Below are positions 1 through 6,452 of a DNA stretch of 7,651 nt, piece by piece. The stretch covers positions 1 to 7,651 of the forward strand of contig WAQA01000119.1 of the NCBI GenBank assembly GCA_015520475.1. Direction: 5' to 3'. The notes below the pieces were generated by a model, which had not been told where the DNA came from, did no database searches, and saw only the letters and a program-made list of their open reading frames with translations. The first letter of the stretch is position 1. Every line of letters starts with the position of its first letter. This stretch comes from Candidatus Bathyarchaeota archaeon. GTDB lineage: Archaea; Thermoproteota; Bathyarchaeia; Bathyarchaeales; WAQA01. The translations under genes were made by a program, and so were the position numbers.

Positions 1-68
1 CATATTCTCTCACTTATGAGCTATCTGCCGCTTCACTTATTTATTTATTGGCGTAGATGCCAAAATAG

Positions 69-76
69 TTTATATC
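69..76 (+). promoter_or_regulatory. TATA box of rtcB
   Basis: TTTATATC is centred about 36 bases before the rtcB ATG. At normal archaeal spacing of about 26 bases, transcription would start near base 98-100 and leave a leader of roughly 10 bases. This fits the absence of a strong Shine-Dalgarno sequence; only a GAG lies just before the ATG. The call rests on composition and position only. Confidence 0.5.
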
Positions 77-108
77 ATAGTCCACCATTTAATTAAGTGT
101 GATAGAGG

Positions 109-1569
109 ATGAAGGGTGTAAATGTTCCATTAGAGAGGGTTGACAAGTACGTTTGGCGTATACCGCAGAGCTACAAGCGTGGGATGAATGTTCCGGGAGT
201 AGTCTTCGCCGATGAAGTATTACTGGAGAAGATGAAGACTGATAGGACTCTAGAGCAATGTGCAAACGTGGCGCATCTACCCGGAATATATAAGCATTCA
301 ATAACTCTTCCGGATGGTCATGAGGGATATGGTTTCCCAATAGGCGGTGTAGCCGCCACAGATTATGAGGTTGGAGTTATAAGCCCGGGAGGAGTGGGCT
401 ACGACATAAACTGTGGGGTCCGCCTCTTAACAACAAGCCTCACAGAAGATGATGTGAGACCTAAACTGAGGGAGCTGATAGATGTCATATTCAGGAATGT
501 TCCATGCGGGCTTGGAAGCCGAAGGAGAGACTTTAAGGTTACATCTCATGAATTTGACCGTATAATAGTGGAGGGAGTTGAGAGAATAGTTGATCAAGGC
601 TTCGGCTGGCCTGAGGATATTGAACACTGTGAAGAGAGAGGTAGGATGGATGGTGCTGATCCATCAAAGGTCTCCTCAACCGCTAAGAGCCGCGGTATAG
701 GACAGATTGGAACTCTCGGATCCGGAAACCACTTTCTTGAGATACAGCGGGTTGATCGAATCTTCGACGTTAAAACTGCTAGGGCATTCGGGATAGATCG
801 AGAAGGTCAAGTAACAGTTATGATACACTGCGGATCCAGAGGATTCGGTCATCAAATATGCTCTGACTATCTACGTGTGATGGAGAGGGCTGTCCATAAA
901 TATAAAATCTCACTTCCTGATAGGGAGTTGGCATGTGCTCCTGGAACAAGCATGGAGGCTGAAGACTATTATAAGGCGATGTCCTGCGCGGTAAACTTTG
1001 CCTTTGTAAACCGGCAGATGATCATGCATTGGGTCCGTCAGAGCTTCGAGCATGTGTTCAAGGAAGACGCTGAGAAACTCGGATTGAAGCTGATATATGA
1101 CGTTGCACATAACATAGCGAAGATAGAGGATCATCAAGTTGATGGGAAGAGGAGGAGGGTATGGGTTCACAGGAAAGGCGCGACTAGAGCTTTTCCACCT
1201 GGACATGCTGATGTTCCAAGCGATTATCGAAGCTATGGTCAACCAGTTATAATACCCGGATCCATGGGGACAAGTTCATGGCTTCTGGTTGGTACAAGTA
1301 AGGCTATGGAGATATCCTTTGGATCAACTGCTCATGGAGCTGGTAGGATGATGAGTAGGGCGGCTGCCAAGAAACGTTTCTGGGGAGACAAGGTGAGAAG
1401 AGAACTTGAGAGTAGAGGGATAATTGCGAGGTCAGCCAGCGCTGTTGTATTGGCTGAGGAGGCGGATCCTGCTTATAAGGACGTTGATAGAGTTGCGGAG
1501 GTCAGTAACAATGTTGGCATAGCCACCTTCGTAGCTAGGCTTGTTCCATTGGGGGTTGTGAAGGGCTGA
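109..1569 (+). CDS. rtcB: RtcB RNA-splicing ligase
   Basis: This is a GTP- and Mn2+-dependent RNA ligase that joins 2',3'-cyclic phosphate (3'-phosphate) ends to 5'-hydroxyl ends, chiefly tRNA exon halves after intron removal; it acts in the cytoplasm. At 486 residues it is full length for the family. All signature residues are visible: Asp99 and Cys102 in GYDINCG, His208 in GSGNHFLE, a metal-binding His near 240 in IHCGSRG, His334 in YDVAHN, and His409 in TAHGAGR, which matches the histidine that becomes guanylylated. No intein interrupts it, unlike some archaeal RtcB genes. The ATG at 109 follows a TATA box at short-leader spacing, and an in-frame stop lies just upstream. No archease gene, the usual RtcB activator, is visible in the window. 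The next gene on the same strand is 238 bases away behind its own TATA box, so rtcB is probably transcribed alone. Confidence 0.97.
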   Translation: MKGVNVPLERVDKYVWRIPQSYKRGMNVPGVVFADEVLLEKMKTDRTLEQCANVAHLPGIYKHSITLPDGHEGYGFPIGGVAATDYEVGVISPGGVGYDINCGVRLLTTSLTEDDVRPKLRELIDVIFRNVPCGLGSRRRDFKVTSHEFDRIIVEGVERIVDQGFGWPEDIEHCEERGRMDGADPSKVSSTAKSRGIGQIGTLGSGNHFLEIQRVDRIFDVKTARAFGIDREGQVTVMIHCGSRGFGHQICSDYLRVMERAVHKYKISLPDRELACAPGTSMEAEDYYKAMSCAVNFAFVNRQMIMHWVRQSFEHVFKEDAEKLGLKLIYDVAHNIAKIEDHQVDGKRRRVWVHRKGATRAFPPGHADVPSDYRSYGQPVIIPGSMGTSSWLLVGTSKAMEISFGSTAHGAGRMMSRAAAKKRFWGDKVRRELESRGIIARSASAVVLAEEADPAYKDVDRVAEVSNNVGIATFVARLVPLGVVKG

Positions 1570-1732
1570 GCATCATCCCCCCTCAAGAACATATCATTTA
1601 AGAATGAACATTACCTGGTTGACATGTGGATCCAGTCGTTTAATGTTGGTGCTTGGGAATCTCTTCCTCATCCTTCTACGAGGAGTTGTTAACGTTATTC
1701 CATTCTGATGGAGAATGTCCCCAGAGATTAAC

Positions 1733-1740
1733 TTATATAT
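1733..1740 (+). promoter_or_regulatory. TATA box of the 1808 gene
   Basis: TTATATAT lies 75 bases before the ATG at 1808, which predicts a leader of about 45 bases holding the Shine-Dalgarno sequence at 1791-1797. The rest of the spacer (1570-1732) shows only a weak imperfect hairpin (ATTCCAT at 1697 with ATGGAGAAT at 1708) and no recognisable RNA gene. Confidence 0.45.
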
Positions 1741-1790
1741 GGTCTGTGCATTGAGTTAGGAGAGCTGAAGTTAATTAACAAAATCTGGGT

Positions 1791-1797
1791 GGAGGAG
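1791..1797 (+). promoter_or_regulatory. Ribosome binding site of the 1808 gene
   Basis: GGAGGAG ends 10 bases before the ATG at 1808. It supports that start and shows that this organism uses Shine-Dalgarno initiation on genes with longer leaders. Confidence 0.6.
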
Positions 1798-1807
1798 TGT
1801 CCATTTA

Positions 1808-2215
1808 ATGTCTGGTAAGAGGTGTGTTGGTAGGCGTAGGCGGAGGGCGGATGATGTTGAAATCGTATATAGGCCTGCTAAACGCATAATAATCCTAGAT
1901 TACTTCCAATTCTCAAAGGATGCTCTGGCTCAGATGTTTGCTAGATTGATACATTCCGGTCTTCCAGTTATGGCGCAATGGGCTGAAGGGGTCCTCTTTA
2001 TACATTTCCCATTGAATCCTGAAACGAATGATCTGATGGATAGCTATCTTAAAGGCGAGGTTGTATGGAACACTGTGAACTTCGCTTTGATGCCAAAGTA
2101 TTCTCCGTTCATCAAGGTTGCAGGTCTGGAGGTTCCAGTTATAAATGTTTCTGACCATCCGATACTTAGAAAGGTTGCTAAGTGGCTGAAGCAGCACGCC
2201 AAAGAGGAGAAATAG
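1808..2215 (+). CDS. Uncharacterised basic 135-residue protein
   Basis: I do not recognise this family. The product is a soluble 135-residue protein with no signal peptide or membrane segment. It opens with a short basic tail (a Cys at residue 6, then GRRRRR at 8-14), which could contact nucleic acid. A compact alpha/beta-looking body follows: strand-like RIIILDYF, a helix with ALAQMFARL, strand-like GVLFIHFPL, then FIKVAGLEVPVINV, and a C-terminal helix rich in lysine (HPILRKVAKWLKQHAKEE). A good Shine-Dalgarno sequence and an upstream TATA box support the start. It ends 18 bases from the convergent winged-helix gene. It follows rtcB on the same strand but seems to have its own promoter, so a link to RNA ligation is only a guess. 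Coding is supported by its length, its own expression signals and codon use like the neighbours. Confidence 0.75.
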   Translation: MSGKRCVGRRRRRADDVEIVYRPAKRIIILDYFQFSKDALAQMFARLIHSGLPVMAQWAEGVLFIHFPLNPETNDLMDSYLKGEVVWNTVNFALMPKYSPFIKVAGLEVPVINVSDHPILRKVAKWLKQHAKEEK

Positions 2216-2233
2216 AAATCATTAGATGTTTAC

Positions 2234-2464
2234 CTATCTCGGCTTTATCTCTACCTCTTCTCCCTTTATTGTGATTAGGCCGAAACGTTCCATCATGGAG
2301 AGCTTCTCGTTTATTATTCTTGCTGTCTCATCGTCTCCTCCGAAGGCGTCTATTATATCCTGCTTCCTAGCCTTACCATTATTCTTGATGAGAAATTCAT
2401 GTATCATATAATCTTGTATCTCGGACAAAATTCTCCACCAATCTAATAGCGTCGCCCAAATCAA
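2234..2464 (-). CDS. Small winged-helix-like protein
   Basis: A protein of up to 76 residues whose body (about residues 18-76) reads as a winged helix-turn-helix. It has a first helix (MIHEFLIKNNG), a second (KQDIIDAF), a putative recognition helix (DDETARIINEKLSMMERFG), then a short beta hairpin LITIKGEEVEIKP as the wing. This suggests a DNA-binding regulator, though similar folds also act in protein contacts. The start is uncertain. The longest frame opens with TTG at 2464 and has no clear ribosome site. A second TTG at 2428 sits 4 bases after GGTGGAG and would give 64 residues. An ATG at 2407 would give 57 residues and keep the whole domain. It is divergent from the zinc-ribbon membrane protein at 2694, with an inverted repeat in the shared spacer, and convergent with the 1808 gene. 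Confidence 0.65.
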   Translation of the reverse strand: MIWATLLDWWRILSEIQDYMIHEFLIKNNGKARKQDIIDAFGGDDETARIINEKLSMMERFGLITIKGEEVEIKPR

Positions 2465-2594
2465 TATCTGGCTTCAATCATCAATAATTGAAAGTGTATG
2501 AACATGTAGATTAGTCTTTCTGTATCGCTTCCATCCTTTACGTAAACATTTATCTTGACCTCGCAAGAAGACCCCCGTCTGTAAGGGTTGGGCA

Positions 2595-2621
2595 GTTCAC
2601 TTCAGAGGCCACTAAGTGAAC
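2595..2621. repeat. 8+8 inverted repeat, possible operator
   Basis: GTTCACTT (2595-2602) and its exact reverse complement AAGTGAAC (2614-2621) flank an 11-base spacer. The repeat ends 12 bases before the TATA box of the 2694 gene, so a dimeric protein bound there could affect TFB/TBP loading. As RNA it would form an 8-bp stem, but it lies upstream of the predicted transcript start, which favours a DNA site. Confidence 0.45.
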
Positions 2622-2632
2622 CTCAAAGTTAA

Positions 2633-2640
2633 CTATAAAT
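2633..2640 (+). promoter_or_regulatory. TATA box of the zinc-ribbon membrane protein gene
   Basis: CTATAAAT lies about 55-60 bases before the ATG at 2694 and predicts a leader of roughly 30 bases. A GAGGT at 2679-2683, 10 bases before the ATG, could serve as ribosome binding site. Confidence 0.5.
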
Positions 2641-2693
2641 ATTAATGAATAGATTAAGAGAGCTGAGAAACCGTATTTGAGGTTTGATGATAA

Positions 2694-3248
2694 ATGCCAT
2701 ATTGTAGAGATTGTGGTACGAAGATGCCTGATGACGCTCTATTCTGCCCTAACTGCGGTAGACCTGTTGAGGAGAAGACCTCCGCCTCTCTAAGCCTAAA
2801 AGAGATTACAGTACGGTATATAATCATCGGATTGATAGGCGGCTTCCTCTCGATAACGATAAGCTCACTGCTGAATACTAATCTGTACTTTATTCCAGCC
2901 TTCCTCTCCTCAATCTTGATAATATACATGTATAGGATCCGCGACTTTAAAGATTCTCTCCTAGCAGCCTTCTCGATATATCTCTTCTATGATGGGATCC
3001 TAGGGGGCTTTATACTTGGATATTCCTTCATCTCAAATGTTCCATATGAGATGGTGTGGCTTCCTAAGCTATGGGAGGTTATCTTGTACGCTTCAAGTCC
3101 AATTTCAGCCTTTGTCGCTGCCTACATTGGGGTGAAGATTACCCCTGAGAAGAAGAAGGCTCCTGTCGTGCTTCCTCCGAAGGGCGGGAAGCCTCAGGGA
3201 GGAGTCATCTACAGCTATGATCAACTCTCCTCTGAAGTAAAAATCTGA
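2694..3248 (+). CDS. Zinc-ribbon membrane protein
   Basis: A 184-residue protein with an N-terminal zinc ribbon: Cys4-x2-Cys7 and Cys18-x2-Cys21 in the common 'zinc-ribbon with FCPNCG' pattern. About four hydrophobic stretches follow, near residues 38-60, 64-80, 88-113 and 126-149, and then a polar lysine-, glycine- and proline-rich tail. The ribbon is presumably cytoplasmic. Many archaeal membrane proteins carry such ribbons with no assigned reaction, so I give no function. The start is supported by the ribbon beginning at residue 4 and by GAGGT 10 bases upstream. The gene is divergent from the small winged-helix gene and convergent with the coiled-coil gene, with 59 bases between stops. The inverted repeat before its TATA box suggests regulation. 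Confidence 0.8.
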   Translation: MPYCRDCGTKMPDDALFCPNCGRPVEEKTSASLSLKEITVRYIIIGLIGGFLSITISSLLNTNLYFIPAFLSSILIIYMYRIRDFKDSLLAAFSIYLFYDGILGGFILGYSFISNVPYEMVWLPKLWEVILYASSPISAFVAAYIGVKITPEKKKAPVVLPPKGGKPQGGVIYSYDQLSSEVKI

Positions 3249-3307
3249 AACTGCCCCTCTAAGATATGCTTTAGAGCCTTTACCTCTTCATCTGGATGAT
3301 TGCATAT

Positions 3308-3904
3308 TCAGGGAGTGGACCATTCCAGATTCTTCTCTGATATCTCCTGCCAGCATCTCCGGCAGATCGGCAAGAAATCCCCGTTATAGTATATGCTTAC
3401 TTCGATATCCGTGTTCCTACATTCACTATTCCATGGATTCCTGCAATGTATTCCTTGCTGCAGCTGTTTTGAGGTTTCATCTCTAATCTTCTTACTGGTC
3501 TTCTCTCTTCTCTTCCTCGGCTTAAACTTTTTGATCTCTTGGTTGTTCTTTACTCTCTTCATCGACTGGTTAGGATTGAATATGCCCTCCATTATCTTCG
3601 AGTTTATCCTTTCGAGTTCTTCCTTGTCTATCCAGCCATCTATATGACGGAATCTCAGATCTGCAAGTATAATCTCCAATGTTTTGATCTGTCTATCAAA
3701 TATTTCATCTTCTCTCTCTAAGGTCTCTATTAAATCCTTGATCTTACCCTTAACCACTGTAATTCTATTCATCATCAGTTTATACGGCTTTATAGGTATC
3801 CTTCCCGAGTTGAAGAGGTCTTCCAGCACCTTCTCTCTTCTGTTTATTCTCTTCAGCTCGGAGCTGAGGCGCTGTCTAATATCCTGGAAGTACAGAGGCT
3901 CCAC
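3308..3904 (-). CDS. CdvA-like coiled-coil protein with C-terminal Cys4 motif
   Basis: A 198-residue protein starting at GTG. Residues 8-105 are charged heptad-like helices (SELKRINRREKVLEDLF, then KGKIKDLIETLEREDEIFDR, then QIKTLEIILADLRF). The sequence pattern LFNSGRIP...Y followed by a long helix and ...GWIDKEEL resembles, from my memory of the family, the central coiled coil of CdvA, the crenarchaeal division protein that recruits ESCRT-III. The CdvA PRC-barrel is absent. A strongly basic linker (about 116-142) leads to a putative zinc site: Cys154 and Cys162, then Cys181-x2-Cys184. The gene is head to head with cdvB across 309 bases, which supports a role with ESCRT-III. There is no Shine-Dalgarno sequence, and a TATA-like box gives a near-leaderless transcript. 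It could instead be an unrelated coiled-coil protein; the CdvA relation is an inference. Confidence 0.75.
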   Translation of the reverse strand: MEPLYFQDIRQRLSSELKRINRREKVLEDLFNSGRIPIKPYKLMMNRITVVKGKIKDLIETLEREDEIFDRQIKTLEIILADLRFRHIDGWIDKEELERINSKIMEGIFNPNQSMKRVKNNQEIKKFKPRKRREKTSKKIRDETSKQLQQGIHCRNPWNSECRNTDIEVSIYYNGDFLPICRRCWQEISEKNLEWSTP

Positions 3905-3936
3905 CGGTGATGGGTATGGAGCAATTAATGAATTAA

Positions 3937-3944
3937 TCTTTTTA
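3937..3944 (-). promoter_or_regulatory. TATA-like box of the coiled-coil gene
   Basis: On the minus strand TTAAAAAG lies about 36 bases before the GTG start at 3904. Transcription would then begin near 3913, leaving a leader of about 10 bases, in line with the lack of a ribosome binding site there. Confidence 0.35.
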
Positions 3945-4016
3945 ATATGATGGAATATGAAGGCATAACATGTGCTGATTCAATCTCTCCATTGTTGTGA
4001 CGGTAAATATTCAAAG

Positions 4017-4199
4017 ATGTATGTGCATGTCGCCGTATATACACTTAAACTTGGTAATGGTAATGCTGATGCCTCTATGAATGCTGTTCTATTCGGTGAT
4101 GTGGTGATCGGGGATGGTTGAGTCGAATTTAGGGCTTTCATAGGCGGATATGCAGATGTTGAGACGTATATGCATATGAAGGAATCCCATATAATCTGA
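4017..4199 (+). pseudogene. Possible hexapeptide-repeat protein remnant, split by TGA
   Basis: An ATG at 4017 opens a 34-codon frame ending at TGA 4119-4121. The same frame then stays open for 25 more codons to TGA 4197-4199. Read through the first stop, the product has aliphatic or small residues every sixth position (A, A, V, V, I, V, M across ADASMNAVLFGDVVIGDG and VEFRAFIGGYADV), as in left-handed beta-helix acyltransferases and nucleotidyltransferases. The stop falls inside the VIGDG/VEF hexad. No domain is visible upstream in this frame, so at most a decayed fragment remains. The 309-base spacer (3905-4213) also holds a 17-codon frame at 3947-4000 and the promoters of the two flanking genes. 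The match is by eye and may be chance. Confidence 0.3.
4168..4196 (+). promoter_or_regulatory. AT-rich promoter region of cdvB
   Basis: Two TATA-like stretches precede cdvB: the perfect palindrome ATATGCATAT (4168-4177) and ATATAATC (4189-4196). The first predicts a start near 4200 and a leader of about 15 bases. The second predicts a transcript starting at or near the ATG at 4214. No Shine-Dalgarno sequence is seen, so cdvB mRNA is probably leaderless or nearly so. Confidence 0.4.
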
Positions 4200-4213
4200 A
4201 CATGTATACCTAA

Positions 4214-4912
4214 ATGATAGAAAGACTATTATCTTCTTTCATTCACCGTGATCTCAAGGGTGATCGCTTGTCCAAGAAGTTTACGAAGAAGTGGGAGTCA
4301 AGCGGTAGAAGAATAATTAGGAAAGGTAAACCCCTGAAATTCCATTTAAACTATGCTGTTAATCGTCTGGAGCAGCAGATACAGAGAATAAACAGCTACA
4401 TTAACAGGTATGAGGAACGGGATAGAGAGCTCTTCGAGAGAATTGTGAAGGCGTATGAGAACCGTGACAATAAACATGCTAATATGCTTGCAAATGAACT
4501 GTCAGAGGTGAGGAGGCAGAGGAACCTCCTGATGAATGCTAAGCTAGCTCTTGACAATGTCTCCTTAAGGCTTAGAACAATACTTGAGTTCGGTAATTTT
4601 GTATCTGCAGTCTCACCGGTTATAGATGCCTTGCAGAGTATAAGATCAAGCGTTTCCGGGATACTTCCTGAGGTGGGAAGTGAGCTGAGCAATATAGGGA
4701 TCGAACTTAACGATCTCGTTGTTGAGATGGGTCAGAGTACAGGAGCAGAGTTCGACTTCAGCGTAGGCAGTGAAGATGCAAAGAAGATATTGGAGGAAGC
4801 TGCTGTAGTTGCTGAGAACAGGACGAAGATGAGGCTTCCAGATTTGGCTGATGGCGACCTTCAGACTGAAGGAAGCCTAATATCCAGGGATGACGGAAAA
4901 GATATGAGATGA
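4214..4912 (+). CDS. cdvB: CdvB-like ESCRT-III protein (Snf7 family)
   Basis: An archaeal ESCRT-III homologue, expected to polymerise on the inner membrane face and drive constriction in cell division or vesicle budding. Length is 232 residues. The N-terminus carries the FTKKWES segment (23-29) typical of CdvB proteins, then a long basic helix hairpin (about 41-125: LNYAVNRLEQQIQRINSY ... SEVRRQRNLLMNAKLALDNV), further helices (126-175), and an acidic helix (187-201, EDAKKILEEAAVVAE). The tail contains TKMRLPDLAD (204-213), which resembles a MIM2-type peptide for the MIT domain of CdvC/Vps4. The C-terminal winged helix of classic CdvB is absent, as in CdvB paralogues. Neither CdvA nor CdvC is encoded in the window, but a CdvA-like coiled-coil gene is head to head with it. 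The gene ends in tandem TGA TGA stops, 22 bases from nreA. Confidence 0.88.
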   Translation: MIERLLSSFIHRDLKGDRLSKKFTKKWESSGRRIIRKGKPLKFHLNYAVNRLEQQIQRINSYINRYEERDRELFERIVKAYENRDNKHANMLANELSEVRRQRNLLMNAKLALDNVSLRLRTILEFGNFVSAVSPVIDALQSIRSSVSGILPEVGSELSNIGIELNDLVVEMGQSTGAEFDFSVGSEDAKKILEEAAVVAENRTKMRLPDLADGDLQTEGSLISRDDGKDMR

Positions 4913-4934
4913 TGAGGAACAGGTCTCCATACAA

Positions 4935-6287
4935 TTAGAGGTATTTGGTAATCTTCTCCTGATACAATGTATCCTTCAATATTCTGCTTGTATCTATCCA
5001 TTCATTAATGTTAACTGTGAACTTCGATCCTATATAGCTTAGCGCCTCCTCTATATTATTATATTTTAACGGCTCCCTCTTCAGGGCTTGCCTTACACAT
5101 TCACGGTTAATCCATACCCCTAATGGAGTCAAGTATCCAGGATGGATCTCCCTCATAGCTAGAACTGTTGCCTGTCTCCTCTGGAAGGCGAGATGTTCGG
5201 CTACGGCTAATCTAACAGCATAGTAGCATCCTCCTATAGAGGCGTAAGTCTTTCTTCCCCTATAACCTTCCCAGTCACCGCCCAGAGCAACACTGTCGCA
5301 TCCTGGATTCCATGCTGTTCCAGGATACCATGCCTCAATCCATTCATAACTCCAATTTGACGGCATCAATAATATGATAAATCTGTTTCCTAGATACTCG
5401 AACTCATAGATCCTATACTCGTTTATTGGAGGGTTCCTTTTAACCCTCTCCTCTATCAGCCAACGTGATATTATAGGGTCAACCGCCGTTATACTCCATC
5501 TTGTTGGAACGATTCTTCTGTCCTTTTTAATGCCGAACGCTCCGATGCTGAATGCCCTCTGAATCTTTGAGATAGGCGTTCCCTCAATATATAATTTGAT
5601 AAGTGCTTCCTCAGCCTTTAAGTCCTCATCTCCATAGGCCTTCTCTATGTTCCTATCTATTTTTGATGTTCCAATACTCATTTTTCTTATGATCCCTGAG
5701 GGGCCGACAGGCTGTGTTTCGCTGTCGAAGAGCACCCTTCCTGAAGGCTTCTTCTTAAAGATTACTTCGGCGTCGACTGGTCTTCCGGAGAGGGCTAGCT
5801 CTAAAGTCTCATCTATCATCCTCCCAGCCTTCTCTGGCCTTTTAACGTTAACCCTAAACTTTCCCCTTACCAGTTTAGTTCTGAAGTCGATTATCTCATC
5901 TATTGTCTTACCTATCCATCCCTCCGGGAAATCTAGGATTGAGGTGTCCCCGGTTAATGGGGGAACTAAAGGTCCAGCGTAAACGTTTGGGTAGCCCATA
6001 CTTCCTACAAAGACGGCTGGCGGAGATGATCCGTGGAGCTGCTCATCTCTTATGCTGCTGTCAACCTTCAATAGGGAATTCATCTTCAGGATGGATGGGC
6101 ATCTGGTTCTTCCGCATAATAGCCTGCTTCCTCTACATATTATGCATATGCTTCCCTTTCTAACTTTGACTCTTACTCCTTCAAGGTTTAGGTCTCCAGC
6201 TACTCCCTCGTTTGTGATTAAATGTTCAATCCATGGGATGCGTTTCTTAACTTTCTTTATGAACTTCTTATATTGCTTCTTCTTCAT
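4935..6287 (-). CDS. nreA: Archaeal Nre DNA-repair protein (NreA type)
   Basis: A member of the archaeal Nre family (N- and C-terminal Nre domains), which in haloarchaea is linked to resistance to DNA damage and to PCNA. The product has 450 residues. After a very lysine-rich start there is a zinc-finger-like motif Cys48-x2-Cys51-x6-Cys58-x4-Cys63 (CIICRGSRLLCGRTRCP). The conserved block SPPAVFVGSMGYPNVYAGPL follows at 88-107. The C-terminal half holds the aromatic-rich YEWIEAWYPGTAWNPGCDSV region. The last eight residues, QEKITKYL, fit the PIP box pattern Q-x2-hydrophobic-x2-aromatic-hydrophobic for binding the PCNA clamp. ATG at 6287 is preceded by GAGGT and AGGG, so ribosome binding is modest. 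The gene is convergent with cdvB (22 bases apart) and downstream of the oxidoreductase gene on the same strand across 165 bases, which show no clear promoter or RNA. Confidence 0.9.
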   Translation of the reverse strand: MKKKQYKKFIKKVKKRIPWIEHLITNEGVAGDLNLEGVRVKVRKGSICIICRGSRLLCGRTRCPSILKMNSLLKVDSSIRDEQLHGSSPPAVFVGSMGYPNVYAGPLVPPLTGDTSILDFPEGWIGKTIDEIIDFRTKLVRGKFRVNVKRPEKAGRMIDETLELALSGRPVDAEVIFKKKPSGRVLFDSETQPVGPSGIIRKMSIGTSKIDRNIEKAYGDEDLKAEEALIKLYIEGTPISKIQRAFSIGAFGIKKDRRIVPTRWSITAVDPIISRWLIEERVKRNPPINEYRIYEFEYLGNRFIILLMPSNWSYEWIEAWYPGTAWNPGCDSVALGGDWEGYRGRKTYASIGGCYYAVRLAVAEHLAFQRRQATVLAMREIHPGYLTPLGVWINRECVRQALKREPLKYNNIEEALSYIGSKFTVNINEWIDTSRILKDTLYQEKITKYL

Positions 6288-6452
6288 GTTTATCCCTTAA
6301 ACCTCTTCGAGGGAGGAATCTTCAGCTATTGATGTATGACTGTAACGTTCTCCACATTCATTATTGAGCGTTTTATTCCAGTAATCATTAAACGTTAAGG
6401 GCCTGCTCAAATATCAAGCCCTATCCATTAATAATTATGTCTCTCCTATTGA

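Noticed and set aside
910..1242. Minus-strand open frame of 110 codons inside rtcB
   Set aside because: It is a shadow of a highly conserved gene on the other strand and has no domain pattern of its own.
3473..3560. Pyrimidine-rich plus strand stretch
   Set aside because: Explained by the lysine-, arginine- and glutamate-rich linker coded on the minus strand.
3941..3980. C/D-box-like words (ATGATGG, CTGA) in the cdvB upstream spacer
   Set aside because: The C box has a mismatch and there is no proper C'/D' pair or terminal stem, so no small RNA is supported.
4119..4121. TGA as selenocysteine in the hexapeptide-like frame
   Set aside because: No downstream RNA element was recognised, no redox motif surrounds it, and TGA serves as the normal stop of rtcB and cdvB.
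5647..6300. Several plus-strand open frames across nreA
   Set aside because: Hydrophobic, low-complexity translations opposite a well-supported gene; antisense shadows.
6398..6422. AGGGC...GCCCT pairing after the oxidoreductase gene, possible terminator
   Set aside because: Only five base pairs with a 15-base loop and no T run following on the minus strand.
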